From Spirochaetales bacterium (GTDB lineage Bacteria > Spirochaetota > Spirochaetia > Sphaerochaetales > Sphaerochaetaceae), in contig JALFRH010000031.1 of NCBI GenBank assembly GCA_022785155.1, forward strand, positions 1-6,919: a stretch of DNA of 6,919 nucleotides, in the 5' to 3' direction. How positions within the stretch are numbered: the first letter of the stretch is position 1; every line of letters starts with the position of its first letter. A program made the position numbers and the translations under genes. Below the pieces are notes generated by a model that ran no database searches, was not told the origin of the DNA, and saw only the letters and a program-made list of their open reading frames with translations. This document shows positions 1-6,106 of this stretch, piece by piece.

Positions 1-903
1 CATTCTCTTTGACCATCTCCAGACCGCCACTCCAGACACCAACAAATCAATTATAAAGAAAACTACGCAAAGCCACGTAAAAGGTTTTGCGATTTTACGT
101 GGAATTTTCTGAATAAGGGCGGAGACCATAGGGAAAATCCTTTTTATCCATACCACACCCAGTATTCCCCAGAAAACCGAGTACAAAAGACAGATTCTGC
201 CATTTAGATTAAATGGGACATTGCTGTAGTCCCAGCTTCTGGAGCCCACCAGCATTTCCTGGGCCCAGGAACAGAAGTATTCCAATACACTTCCGACTAT
301 CATACCCCCCAGAAAGGAAAGCCACTGCCCGTGGTTACGGAAGCGATATAGAGTAATGGACAAAAGGGCGGCTCCTGCTCCATACAGGAAATTGAAGGGT
401 CCCCAGACCATTCCTCGCCGGCTTTCCACATATCCGTTTTTCAAAAGGCACCAGGCCATTTCTATTATCACCCCTGCAAAGGAGCCTATGAAGATGATCC
501 AGATTATCTTGTATAGATTGATGCCTCTGGCAAAGGGGTTGGTCTTCTTCTCAAAGAGATCTATATCGGCGTTGATCTTTCGTCTCCTGCCACCACCTTT
601 CTTTGATGCCGAAAGGATATCAGACCATCTACCTGAAAGCTCATCGGAGATATCGAACATCATTTCATAGGCTTTCAGTATATTCTTCTTTGTCCTTTTT
701 AAGGATTCCTTCCTGCCCTCCACTTCATCTTTCAGATCATCAGGATTTTTATCTTTCAGAAGCGTGGGATAGTAGGACTCCATATCTTCCATGGTTTTCT
801 TGGCTGTAGAAAGGAGGACCCTGCTTTGTTTCTCCATTTCTCCCGTGTAATAGATATCGTAACTCTTCTTTCTCTGTTTCTTTCTTCTATTTCTACCAGT
901 CAT
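1..903 (-). CDS. CmpB-like putative ABC-transporter type IV membrane protein, C-terminus cut by window edge
   Basis: The reading frame opens at ATG 903-901 and stays open for 301 codons to base 1, so the C-terminus lies outside the window. A GGAG ribosome binding site sits 5 nt upstream. Residues 1-125 are hydrophilic and highly charged, starting with a basic stretch (TGRNRRKKQRKK) and probably helical. Residues 131-300 hold about five hydrophobic segments (roughly 132-152, 170-186, 194-214, 238-252, 273-296). The segment order RRGMVWGPFNFLYGAG (162-177), VLEY (206-209) and RSWDYSNVPFNLNGRICL (222-239) is the signature of PF06541, a family of membrane proteins in Bacillota called putative ABC-transporter type IV. 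The name is historical: transport has not been shown for most members and no ATPase adjoins the gene here. The family call is strong; the function is unknown. The long soluble N-terminus is unusual for a family whose members mostly begin near the first helix. Confidence 0.88.
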   Translation of the reverse strand, partial: MTGRNRRKKQRKKSYDIYYTGEMEKQSRVLLSTAKKTMEDMESYYPTLLKDKNPDDLKDEVEGRKESLKRTKKNILKAYEMMFDISDELSGRWSDILSASKKGGGRRRKINADIDLFEKKTNPFARGINLYKIIWIIFIGSFAGVIIEMAWCLLKNGYVESRRGMVWGPFNFLYGAGAALLSITLYRFRNHGQWLSFLGGMIVGSVLEYFCSWAQEMLVGSRSWDYSNVPFNLNGRICLLYSVFWGILGVVWIKRIFPMVSALIQKIPRKIAKPFTWLCVVFFIIDLLVSGVAVWRWSKRM

Positions 904-935
904 CAAAACTCCGCTTACGAATAACAAACCTACGT

Positions 936-964
936 ATAATCTAATAAGAAAAACACCAGGTCAG
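936..964 (-). promoter_or_regulatory. weak candidate promoter for the CmpB-like gene
   Basis: CTGACC (964-959, 4/6 to TTGACA, overlapping the GNAT stop codon) is followed after exactly 17 nt by GATTAT (941-936, 4/6 to TATAAT). A start site near 929 would leave a leader of about 26 nt. The 57-bp gap is the only space in which the membrane protein could have its own promoter. The match is poor enough that read-through from the GNAT gene is equally plausible. Confidence 0.25.
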
Positions 965-1527
965 ACTCTATTCTTTACATCTCCATACCAAATCACCTTC
1001 TTTGGTGTAGTAGTATGCTCCCCTATTTCCTTTTCCATCCAGATCATGTCGAACCATGTTCCGAACTTATATCCGGAGAATGGGAAATGGGCCACAGTCT
1101 TGTATCCTCTCTTTTCATGGAACCGTCGGCTCTGGTCTGTCAGATACCTGCTCTCTTCCCTTGGAACAGCAATGCATGCATCCAATGAGAGGAGATTCAT
1201 CTTCCCCGCTTCCTTCTCAAGGGCATTTAAGAGTACTGTGCCATAGCCTTTTCCCCTGAGGGAGGAATCAAGGTAGATGCTTGTCTCTGCAGACCAGTCG
1301 TAGGCTTCCCTTTTCTTAAAGGGGGAGAGATACGCATAACCAACAATCTTTCCCTCGTCCTCCAACACTATGAAGGGATACTTTTCCTTTCTCTCCTGGA
1401 TTCTACTTCTCATCTCTTTAATTGTGGGAGGTGTATATTCGAATGTAATTGCTGTATTCAGCACATATGGCGTATAGATATCCAAAATAGCCTCTGCGTC
1501 TTCCTCTAGGGCTCTCCTGATCACCAT
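961..1527 (-). CDS. GNAT N-acetyltransferase, phosphinothricin / methionine N-acetyltransferase (Pat/MnaT) type
   Basis: This 188-aa cytoplasmic enzyme should transfer acetyl from acetyl-CoA to a small amine, probably an amino acid or an analogue such as methionine sulfoximine or phosphinothricin. The Pat-type layout is seen in order: NTAITFEYTPPT (24-35), the β4 strand GKIVGYAYLSPFKKREAY (59-76), the E-x-SIYLDSSLRGKGYG acetyl-CoA loop (81-96, with the R/Q-x-x-G-x-G core as RGKGYG), the RRFHEKRGY helix (134-142) and GYKFGTWFDMIWME near the end (152-165). About 20 further residues form a tail. Full length is usual for the family. ATG 1527 is supported by GGAGGAG 4 nt upstream and lies 1 nt after the DUF2200 stop, so translation is probably coupled. 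The natural substrate cannot be read from the sequence; annotation of such proteins as antibiotic or herbicide resistance is often not borne out. Confidence 0.92.
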   Translation of the reverse strand: MVIRRALEEDAEAILDIYTPYVLNTAITFEYTPPTIKEMRSRIQERKEKYPFIVLEDEGKIVGYAYLSPFKKREAYDWSAETSIYLDSSLRGKGYGTVLLNALEKEAGKMNLLSLDACIAVPREESRYLTDQSRRFHEKRGYKTVAHFPFSGYKFGTWFDMIWMEKEIGEHTTTPKKVIWYGDVKNRV

Positions 1528-1528
1528 T

Positions 1529-1882
1529 CTACTCCTCCATGAAAATCTTCTTTAGTGTCTTCCCTTTGGCCACTTCGTCCACCATCAGGTCAAGAATCCT
1601 CATGTCACGCTCTTTCCCTTCCTCCAATTCCTCCACTTTTATTCCACAGATCCTGCCCTTTTTTTGTAGTCTCTTGGGATTGGGGGAGGGAGCGGACAGA
1701 AGAAAATCAGAATAGGTAACATCACTATGCGCCATTTCTTCAATTCTCTCTTCTGAATAACCGAAGAGCCAGTTGATGGCGGCATCAACATCCCTTTTCC
1801 CTCTTCCCTTTCTCTCCACCTTATCCACCAACAAGGAGTAGATTGTGGAGAAAGGGAAGGAATAGACATCACGTTTAGGCAA
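1529..1882 (-). CDS. DUF2200 family protein (PF09966), TTG start
   Basis: This small soluble protein of 117 aa matches DUF2200, a family of about 110-120 residues with no known function. Diagnostic parts are the N-terminal DVYSFPFSTIYSLLVDKVERKGR (5-27), DVDAAINWLFGYSEE (31-45), the central APSPNPKR (64-71), RICGIKVEELE (77-87) and the C-terminal LDLMVDEVAKGKTLKKIF (97-114). I place the start at TTG 1882-1880: GGAGAG lies 5 nt upstream and family members begin just before the R-x-Y-x-M/F-P-F segment. A GTG at 1912 is in frame, but it has no ribosome binding site and would add ten residues with no family counterpart. The TTG start overlaps the oligoendopeptidase stop by 8 nt, so the genes are in one operon and probably translationally coupled. 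No catalytic motif or membrane segment is visible. Confidence 0.87.
   Translation of the reverse strand: MPKRDVYSFPFSTIYSLLVDKVERKGRGKRDVDAAINWLFGYSEERIEEMAHSDVTYSDFLLSAPSPNPKRLQKKGRICGIKVEELEEGKERDMRILDLMVDEVAKGKTLKKIFMEE
1532..1538 (-). promoter_or_regulatory. ribosome binding site of the GNAT gene, inside the DUF2200 gene
   Basis: GGAGGAG, 4 nt before ATG 1527, is formed by the last two Glu codons of the upstream gene (GAG GAG TAG). A ribosome terminating on the DUF2200 gene would sit directly on it, which supports coupled translation and fixes the start. Confidence 0.8.
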
Positions 1883-3656
1883 AGATACTCTCCAGTTGTG
1901 AAATATAACCACCGATGGTTTCTATTGTTGAAAGAAGAGGCTTTGATGTGGAGATATCCACCCCTGCCATCATTGCCGCCTCTTTTGGAGTATAGAGGCT
2001 ACCTGAAGCCAAGACTCTCTTCCAGTCCTCAACAGCCTTCTCCCCTTCACTCTCTATTCTCTTCACCACTTCTGTGGCTATTGTCAGGCCTGCAGAGTAT
2101 GTATAGGAGTATAGTCCCATGTAATAGTGAGGCTGACGCATCCAAGTATGCTCCGCTCCATCGGTGAGGGTGACGGCATCGCCCCAGAAGGCTTCAAGGA
2201 CACCCTTGTATATGGAGTTGAGTGTGTCAGCCTGAACACTTTCCCCCTTATCTATAAGTTTATAGACTTCCCTCTGATAAGCTCCTTCCAACAGGTGGGT
2301 GACGAAGTTGTGGTAATATGTATTGTTGATGATATTGTCCAAGACCCAGGCCTTGAAACGAAGGTCACTGCTCTTTTTTAAAAGGGTATGGGCCAACAAC
2401 AGCTCATTGATGGTGCTTGGAGCCTCAACAAAATAGGAAGAGACATCAGTGTCATAAATGGACTGATTGGAATTTGCAGCCCTGAAATGACCTGCATGCC
2501 CCAGTTCGTGGACGGCTGTAAAGACGTCGCTCATTCTTCCATTCCAACTCAAGAGAATGAAGGAGCCCTTGCCATAAGGAGAGGCGCAGAAGCCTCCGGT
2601 GCTCTTACCTTGGTTGCGGGCATAATCGAACCAGCGCTTTTCAAAGGCTTCATGGACCATATTCTTATAGTCCTGTCCCATAATGGAAAGGCCTTCCAAA
2701 GCATATTCCTCACACTCTTTCCAAGTAACGGACGGGGAGAAATCCGAATCAAGGGGAACCAAAAGATCTGCATAAGTCATCTCTTCCAGACCAAGGACCT
2801 TCTTCTTCAGCTTTGCATACCTTCTCATATGGGGTGCAAGCTCTTTCATGATCAAGTCTATCTGCCTGTCATACATATCTTTTGTCACTTTCTGTGGAAA
2901 CAAAAGATAATCAAAGACAGAAGAAAAACCTTTTATCTCGCTCTCTATCTTCTCCTTCTGGCACTGTGCATTGTATAGAGCTGCAGTTGTGTTTTCATAT
3001 TTCTTTATCTCTTCAGAGAAGACATTGAAGGCTTTCCTTCTTATCTTTGTGTCTTTGTGGTACTGGTAATCATCCTCAAAGAGGGAATATCCCATAGGAT
3101 ACTCCTTTCCATCCACCTGGAAGGAAGGGAACACCATATCTGCAAGCTTCGTCATATTATAGACTTGGTAGGGAGTATCCAAAACAGGAGAAAGCTTTGA
3201 CAAAAGCTTTTCCTCCTTGTCTGAAAGGGTGTGGGGTTTCTCCCTGATGATATCCAAAAGGTATCCTCTGTTTCTTCCATTGATCTTGGAGGCTTCAAGA
3301 ATAACGCTTTCGTCATTGGCTGCTATCTCAACCTTCATAAAAGCTATCATGCCTTCCAGCTTTGAAAGAAGCATTCTGTCATAGGATGCGTTGTTCTGGG
3401 CCTCGCCGTCATAGTAGTCCACACTGGCTCTTAGATCCGAGTAATTGATGATAAGTGTAATTACCTCCAAATACTCCTGATACTTATCTACAGCCTTGGA
3501 TATATTGGAAGGAGTGTTCAGACTCCCCTTCATTCCTGCTATTTCTTCAGCAAGCTTCTCCGCTCTCTTTCTGTCATTTTCATATTCTTCTTTTGTCTTA
3601 TAGATGAGACTGAGATCCCAGGTCTCTTCTACAGGAACATCTTTTCTCATTACCAT
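1875..3656 (-). CDS. pepF: oligoendopeptidase F family zinc metallopeptidase (M3B)
   Basis: This 593-aa cytoplasmic endopeptidase should cleave short to medium peptides (in the lactococcal enzyme about 7-17 residues) as part of peptide recycling. The N-terminal helical region (about 110-190) carries the family pattern that includes TLSDKEEKLLSKLSPV (143-158). The zinc site is complete: HELGH at 383-387 supplies H383, the catalytic E384 and H387, and E411 of FVEAPSTINE is the third ligand, spaced as in thimet oligopeptidase. The Tyr-rich substrate loop is present at 510-523 (HYYMGLYSYTYSAG). There is no signal peptide or membrane segment, and the length is normal (about 590-610). ATG 3656 has AGAGGA 7 nt upstream; a second ATG at codon 3 is too far from that site. 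It is the first gene of a cluster with the DUF2200 and GNAT genes. The exact peptide preference cannot be inferred. Confidence 0.96.
   Translation of the reverse strand: MVMRKDVPVEETWDLSLIYKTKEEYENDRKRAEKLAEEIAGMKGSLNTPSNISKAVDKYQEYLEVITLIINYSDLRASVDYYDGEAQNNASYDRMLLSKLEGMIAFMKVEIAANDESVILEASKINGRNRGYLLDIIREKPHTLSDKEEKLLSKLSPVLDTPYQVYNMTKLADMVFPSFQVDGKEYPMGYSLFEDDYQYHKDTKIRRKAFNVFSEEIKKYENTTAALYNAQCQKEKIESEIKGFSSVFDYLLFPQKVTKDMYDRQIDLIMKELAPHMRRYAKLKKKVLGLEEMTYADLLVPLDSDFSPSVTWKECEEYALEGLSIMGQDYKNMVHEAFEKRWFDYARNQGKSTGGFCASPYGKGSFILLSWNGRMSDVFTAVHELGHAGHFRAANSNQSIYDTDVSSYFVEAPSTINELLLAHTLLKKSSDLRFKAWVLDNIINNTYYHNFVTHLLEGAYQREVYKLIDKGESVQADTLNSIYKGVLEAFWGDAVTLTDGAEHTWMRQPHYYMGLYSYTYSAGLTIATEVVKRIESEGEKAVEDWKRVLASGSLYTPKEAAMMAGVDISTSKPLLSTIETIGGYISQLESIFA
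1888..1893 (-). promoter_or_regulatory. ribosome binding site deciding the TTG start of the DUF2200 gene
   Basis: GGAGAG, 5 nt before TTG 1882, lies inside the final codons of the oligoendopeptidase gene. No comparable site precedes the alternative GTG at 1912. This decides the start in favour of TTG. Confidence 0.65.
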
Positions 3657-3675
3657 ACTTAATTCCTCTTATTGG

Positions 3676-3686
3676 ATTCTATTCTT
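3676..3686 (-). promoter_or_regulatory. possible -10 region for the pepF cluster
   Basis: The 43 bp between the hairpin at 3700-3725 and pepF contain TAGAAT (3681-3676, 5/6) and, overlapping it, a TG-extended AAGAAT (TG at 3689-3688). Neither has a good -35 box: the spacing of 17 nt from TAGAAT falls on TTTCAT. TAGAAT would give a leader of only about 13 nt. If the hairpin terminates efficiently, a promoter has to lie here; if not, pepF is read from the ABC operon. Confidence 0.25.
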
Positions 3687-3690
3687 ACAG

Positions 3691-3725
3691 AGAAGAATAT
3701 GAAAGTGCCCCGAAGGACACTCTCA
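3691..3725 (-). terminator. probable intrinsic terminator of the ABC exporter operon
   Basis: Read on the minus strand, TGAGAGTGTCC (3725-3715) pairs with GGGCACTTTCA (3710-3700) over 11 positions, two of them G·U, closing a UUCG loop as the very stable C(UUCG)G form. TATTCTTCT follows (3699-3691). The stem begins with the TGA stop codon of the permease. The U-tract is interrupted, so termination may be partial. Confidence 0.6.
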
Positions 3726-5333
3726 AAGTTCTTTTATTTTCTTTATACCTATTTTCATGCACCAGAGATAAGAAAGTATATCCATTATTACTATCAACAG
3801 AGTCATAACCACTTTCCAGACAATAGGATCAACAACGGACCGCATCAGGTACCAGCCTCCAGGATAGACAACCGAGAGGATCCAGCCTGAGAAGAGGGTG
3901 ATCATCACCGCCATACTCTGCTTGATAGGCACAACCGGGTTAGTCCAGTTTACATTGGCCCTTATGGTTCCCATCATCATTCCAAAGGCTGATATAAGAT
4001 AAGTGAAGGCCACAGTGTAGACCACAATCAGGAGTGTATCCAAAGCACCGAATCCAAGGATCAATGAGCCAAAGAATGCAAGTATGAAGGCTGGAATCAC
4101 ATTGAGGACGAAGTGGAAATCTATCTTACCTCTCATCACTGTTTTTGGATCCACAGGTGACGACTGGAGTATCCAGATGCTCTTACCTTCCAAAGACATG
4201 CTTGGAGCCGTTCCACAGTCCATGCTTACCATACAGGCCATCATTGTCGCACACACCATTGGGATAAGGGGGGCATACTCTGTTGTACCAACCATCTCAA
4301 TAAGGGGCGCCAATGTACTCTTCTTGAATAATAGGAGTATAAGGAGTGCCGGCATGATAATGATGCCAAGCCCTGCATTGAGGGTATATGTAGGAATGGA
4401 TACAAATCTCTTTCCTTCCATTTTCCATATTGCAAAATACTGGCTGCTCTTCTTTCCTGTATATCCCTTGTACTTTACCTTCACACTGCCTTTGTTTGTC
4501 GTAATTATCTTTCTGAAGGATATGGACAAGATGTAAACGGCAATGGCGAAGGTGACGACGGAGAATGCCACGAAAATAAGAGTATCCATCAAATTACCTA
4601 CTCCTGCCATACCGAAGGCAAAGGCCGGATAGAAGGCGCTCTTTACGTTGTTGCTGAAGGCTTCTGCATTCAGGATAAGGGAGTTGATGAAATCACTGAG
4701 CCTCATGCAGAAGAAATAGTAGGCGCCGAAGAATATTACGCTGAATATTATTACAGCAATATTCTTATGCTGCATTTTGTTTGAAGCAAGGGCCACCAAC
4801 CATCCCAGGAAACAGGTGAGCGAAGTAATGAAAAGCCCAAGGAACAAGAGTATCAGGATCTGGGATATTATTGCCGATGGAACATTGCAATAATTACCTC
4901 CGCCTCCCAGCCAGAAGCTGATTATTCCCGGAATAAACACTATACACTCATAGAGCAATCCCAAGAGAAAGACCACCACCATTCTGCTTATGAGTATCTT
5001 TGAGGATGGAATCGGGAGAGTAAGCAGCAGCTCGTTGTCCTTGGCTTTGTAGAGCATTGCATAGGTGTTGAATACATCTCCAAATACTCCAAGGGCCAAT
5101 GCCATTATTCCCATTATTGCAAAATAGAACCATCCCAGCCCCATGGACACCAGTGGTCCCGAAATGCTTATTCCCATTCCAAAAAACATGGCCATAAGTA
5201 TCAAAATGAGAAAAACAAAGAGACAAATGAAGCCGAAGGTCTTGGCCTTTGAGTATCCCTTGCCGGATTTCTGATTGACGAAATAGGTTCGAAAGAGGTT
5301 CTTAAACTCTTTCTTTATCAAAAGACCCACCAT
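3723..5333 (-). CDS. ABC-2 type exporter permease, 12 helices, internally duplicated
   Basis: The 536-aa integral membrane protein is the membrane half of an exporter powered by the adjoining ATPase. After a short cytoplasmic amphipathic start (LLIKKEFKNLFRTYF, 4-18) there are about 12 hydrophobic segments, near 35-55, 68-88, 118-140, 152-180, 190-210, 250-270, 318-336, 352-372, 405-428, 431-455, 473-490 and 503-525. Two similar cytoplasmic loops, DNELLLTLPIPSSKILISR (99-117) and EGKSIWILQSSPVDPKTVMR (382-401), sit at matching places after the second helix of each half. They suggest two fused six-helix domains, each with an ATPase-coupling loop. ATG 5333 is chosen over an in-frame start 29 codons earlier because GGAGGAG lies 4 nt before it, it is 1 nt after the ATPase stop, and the protein then begins like other ABC-2 permeases. 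The substrate is unknown; lipids, peptides or hydrophobic drugs are possible. Confidence 0.88.
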   Translation of the reverse strand: MVGLLIKKEFKNLFRTYFVNQKSGKGYSKAKTFGFICLFVFLILILMAMFFGMGISISGPLVSMGLGWFYFAIMGIMALALGVFGDVFNTYAMLYKAKDNELLLTLPIPSSKILISRMVVVFLLGLLYECIVFIPGIISFWLGGGGNYCNVPSAIISQILILLFLGLFITSLTCFLGWLVALASNKMQHKNIAVIIFSVIFFGAYYFFCMRLSDFINSLILNAEAFSNNVKSAFYPAFAFGMAGVGNLMDTLIFVAFSVVTFAIAVYILSISFRKIITTNKGSVKVKYKGYTGKKSSQYFAIWKMEGKRFVSIPTYTLNAGLGIIIMPALLILLLFKKSTLAPLIEMVGTTEYAPLIPMVCATMMACMVSMDCGTAPSMSLEGKSIWILQSSPVDPKTVMRGKIDFHFVLNVIPAFILAFFGSLILGFGALDTLLIVVYTVAFTYLISAFGMMMGTIRANVNWTNPVVPIKQSMAVMITLFSGWILSVVYPGGWYLMRSVVDPIVWKVVMTLLIVIMDILSYLWCMKIGIKKIKEL

Positions 5334-5334
5334 A

Positions 5335-6039
5335 TTACTCCTCCAATTCAAGGAATACCGATTCCAGTGAGCTGTCGCCTTTGACTTCTTCCATTGTTCC
5401 GCTCTTGATAAGCTTTCCACCCTTGATGATTGCTATTTTGTCACAGAGCTTTTCAGCCACTTCCAATACATGGGTAGAGAAGAAGATGGCTCCACCCTCA
5501 TTGCACTTCTCCCTCATGATATCCTTCAAAAGATGGGATGCAATAGGGTCCAGGCCTACAAAAGGCTCGTCCATGATTATAAGCTTAGGATCATGTACCA
5601 AGGCTGAAATAATAGCCAGCTTCTGCTTCATTCCGTGGGAATAGGAGGAGATAGGAGAAGCAAGGTCATCCTTTATCTCAAAGGCTGTAGAATACTTCTC
5701 GATTCTTTCCTTTCTGTCTTTTTCCTCCACACCGAAGATATCCGAAATGAAATTGAGGTACTGTAGTCCTGACATGAACTCATAGAGGTCAGGATTATCA
5801 GGAATATAGGCAATTACCCTCTTACACTCCAGGCTATCTTTCTTTACGCTCTTTCCATCAATGAAGATTTCACCCTCATCGAAATCCAATATACCCACAA
5901 CGCTTTTGATCGTAGTTGTCTTTCCTGCTCCGTTGTGGCCGATGAAGCCATAGATCTCACCCTTTTCAATGTGGAGGGAAAGATCATCCACAGCTTTCTT
6001 TTCACCATACTTTTTTGTCAAGTGCTCTATTCTAAGCAT
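5335..6039 (-). CDS. ABC exporter ATP-binding subunit (CcmA/YtrB-like)
   Basis: This 234-aa soluble nucleotide-binding subunit hydrolyses ATP to drive the permease encoded next to it. All core motifs are seen: Walker A GHNGAGKTT (34-42, K40), signature YSHGMKQKL (133-141), Walker B LIIMDEP (153-159, catalytic E158), D-loop GLDP (162-165) and switch H190 in STHVLE. The Q-loop position is unusual: IPDNPDLYE (79-87) puts Asp81 where Gln is standard, a variation also met in related ABC-2 exporter ATPases of Bacillota. Length is normal for the single-domain family and there is no C-terminal extension. ATG 6039 has AAAGGA 6 nt upstream. It is the first gene of its operon, behind a TTGACA promoter overlaid by GATATC repeats. 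The ATPase role is near certain; the transported substrate is not known. Confidence 0.95.
   Translation of the reverse strand: MLRIEHLTKKYGEKKAVDDLSLHIEKGEIYGFIGHNGAGKTTTIKSVVGILDFDEGEIFIDGKSVKKDSLECKRVIAYIPDNPDLYEFMSGLQYLNFISDIFGVEEKDRKERIEKYSTAFEIKDDLASPISSYSHGMKQKLAIISALVHDPKLIIMDEPFVGLDPIASHLLKDIMREKCNEGGAIFFSTHVLEVAEKLCDKIAIIKGGKLIKSGTMEEVKGDSSLESVFLELEE
5338..5344 (-). promoter_or_regulatory. ribosome binding site of the permease gene, inside the ATPase gene
   Basis: GGAGGAG, 4 nt before ATG 5333, is made by the last Glu codons of the ATPase (GAG GAG TAA). It fixes the permease start and suggests coupled production of the two exporter subunits. Confidence 0.8.
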
Positions 6040-6071
6040 ATTCTTTCCTTTGGCTCTTTGCCTTGTATTTC

Positions 6072-6093
6072 GATATCATATTGATATCATATT
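6072..6093 (-). repeat. two tandem 11-bp GATATC repeats, candidate operator
   Basis: GATATCATATT occurs twice with no gap (6072-6082 and 6083-6093). Because GATATC is itself a palindrome, the two cores form both a direct repeat and, apart from the asymmetric ATATT linker, an inverted repeat. The 11-bp spacing puts both cores on one face of the helix. They cover the -10 region and likely start site of the ABC promoter, which suits a repressor binding as paired dimers. No regulator gene is present in the window, so the binding protein is unknown. Confidence 0.6.
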
Positions 6094-6106
6094 GAGTATT
6101 TGTCAA
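6078..6106 (-). promoter_or_regulatory. promoter of the ABC exporter operon
   Basis: TTGACA (6106-6101) is a perfect -35 box and overlaps the stop codon of the phosphorylase gene. At 17 nt spacing the -10 is CAATAT (6083-6078), which keeps the conserved A2 and T6. A better match, TATGAT (6080-6075), is at 20 nt, too long for normal use. The start site would fall near 6071, giving a leader of about 30 nt. The weak or ill-spaced -10 inside the repeats suggests control by a bound protein. Confidence 0.55.

Noticed and set aside
356..809. Plus-strand open frames inside the CmpB-like gene
   Set aside because: They are opposite a minus-strand frame that carries clear PF06541 motifs, and their translations show no recognisable domain.
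935..940. Perfect TATAAT on the plus strand
   Set aside because: No plus-strand gene follows and I saw no -35 box at proper spacing. It is probably a chance match in an AT-rich gap.
904..960. Possible terminator after the GNAT gene
   Set aside because: There is a T-run (GTTTTTCTT on the minus strand), but the only stem before it is ACC/GGT, too short to terminate transcription.
2388..2978. 196-codon plus-strand open frame antisense to pepF
   Set aside because: It lies wholly inside a well-supported peptidase gene, has no family resemblance, and is explained by the codon bias of the opposite strand.
4948..5226. 92-codon minus-strand frame inside the permease gene
   Set aside because: It is an out-of-frame shadow of the permease with no ribosome binding site or domain.
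5334..5420. Upstream in-frame start that would extend the permease by 29 residues
   Set aside because: It would overlap the ATPase by about 86 bp, has no supporting ribosome binding site that I could see, and adds a hydrophilic segment unlike the start of ABC-2 permeases. ATG 5333 has an excellent site.
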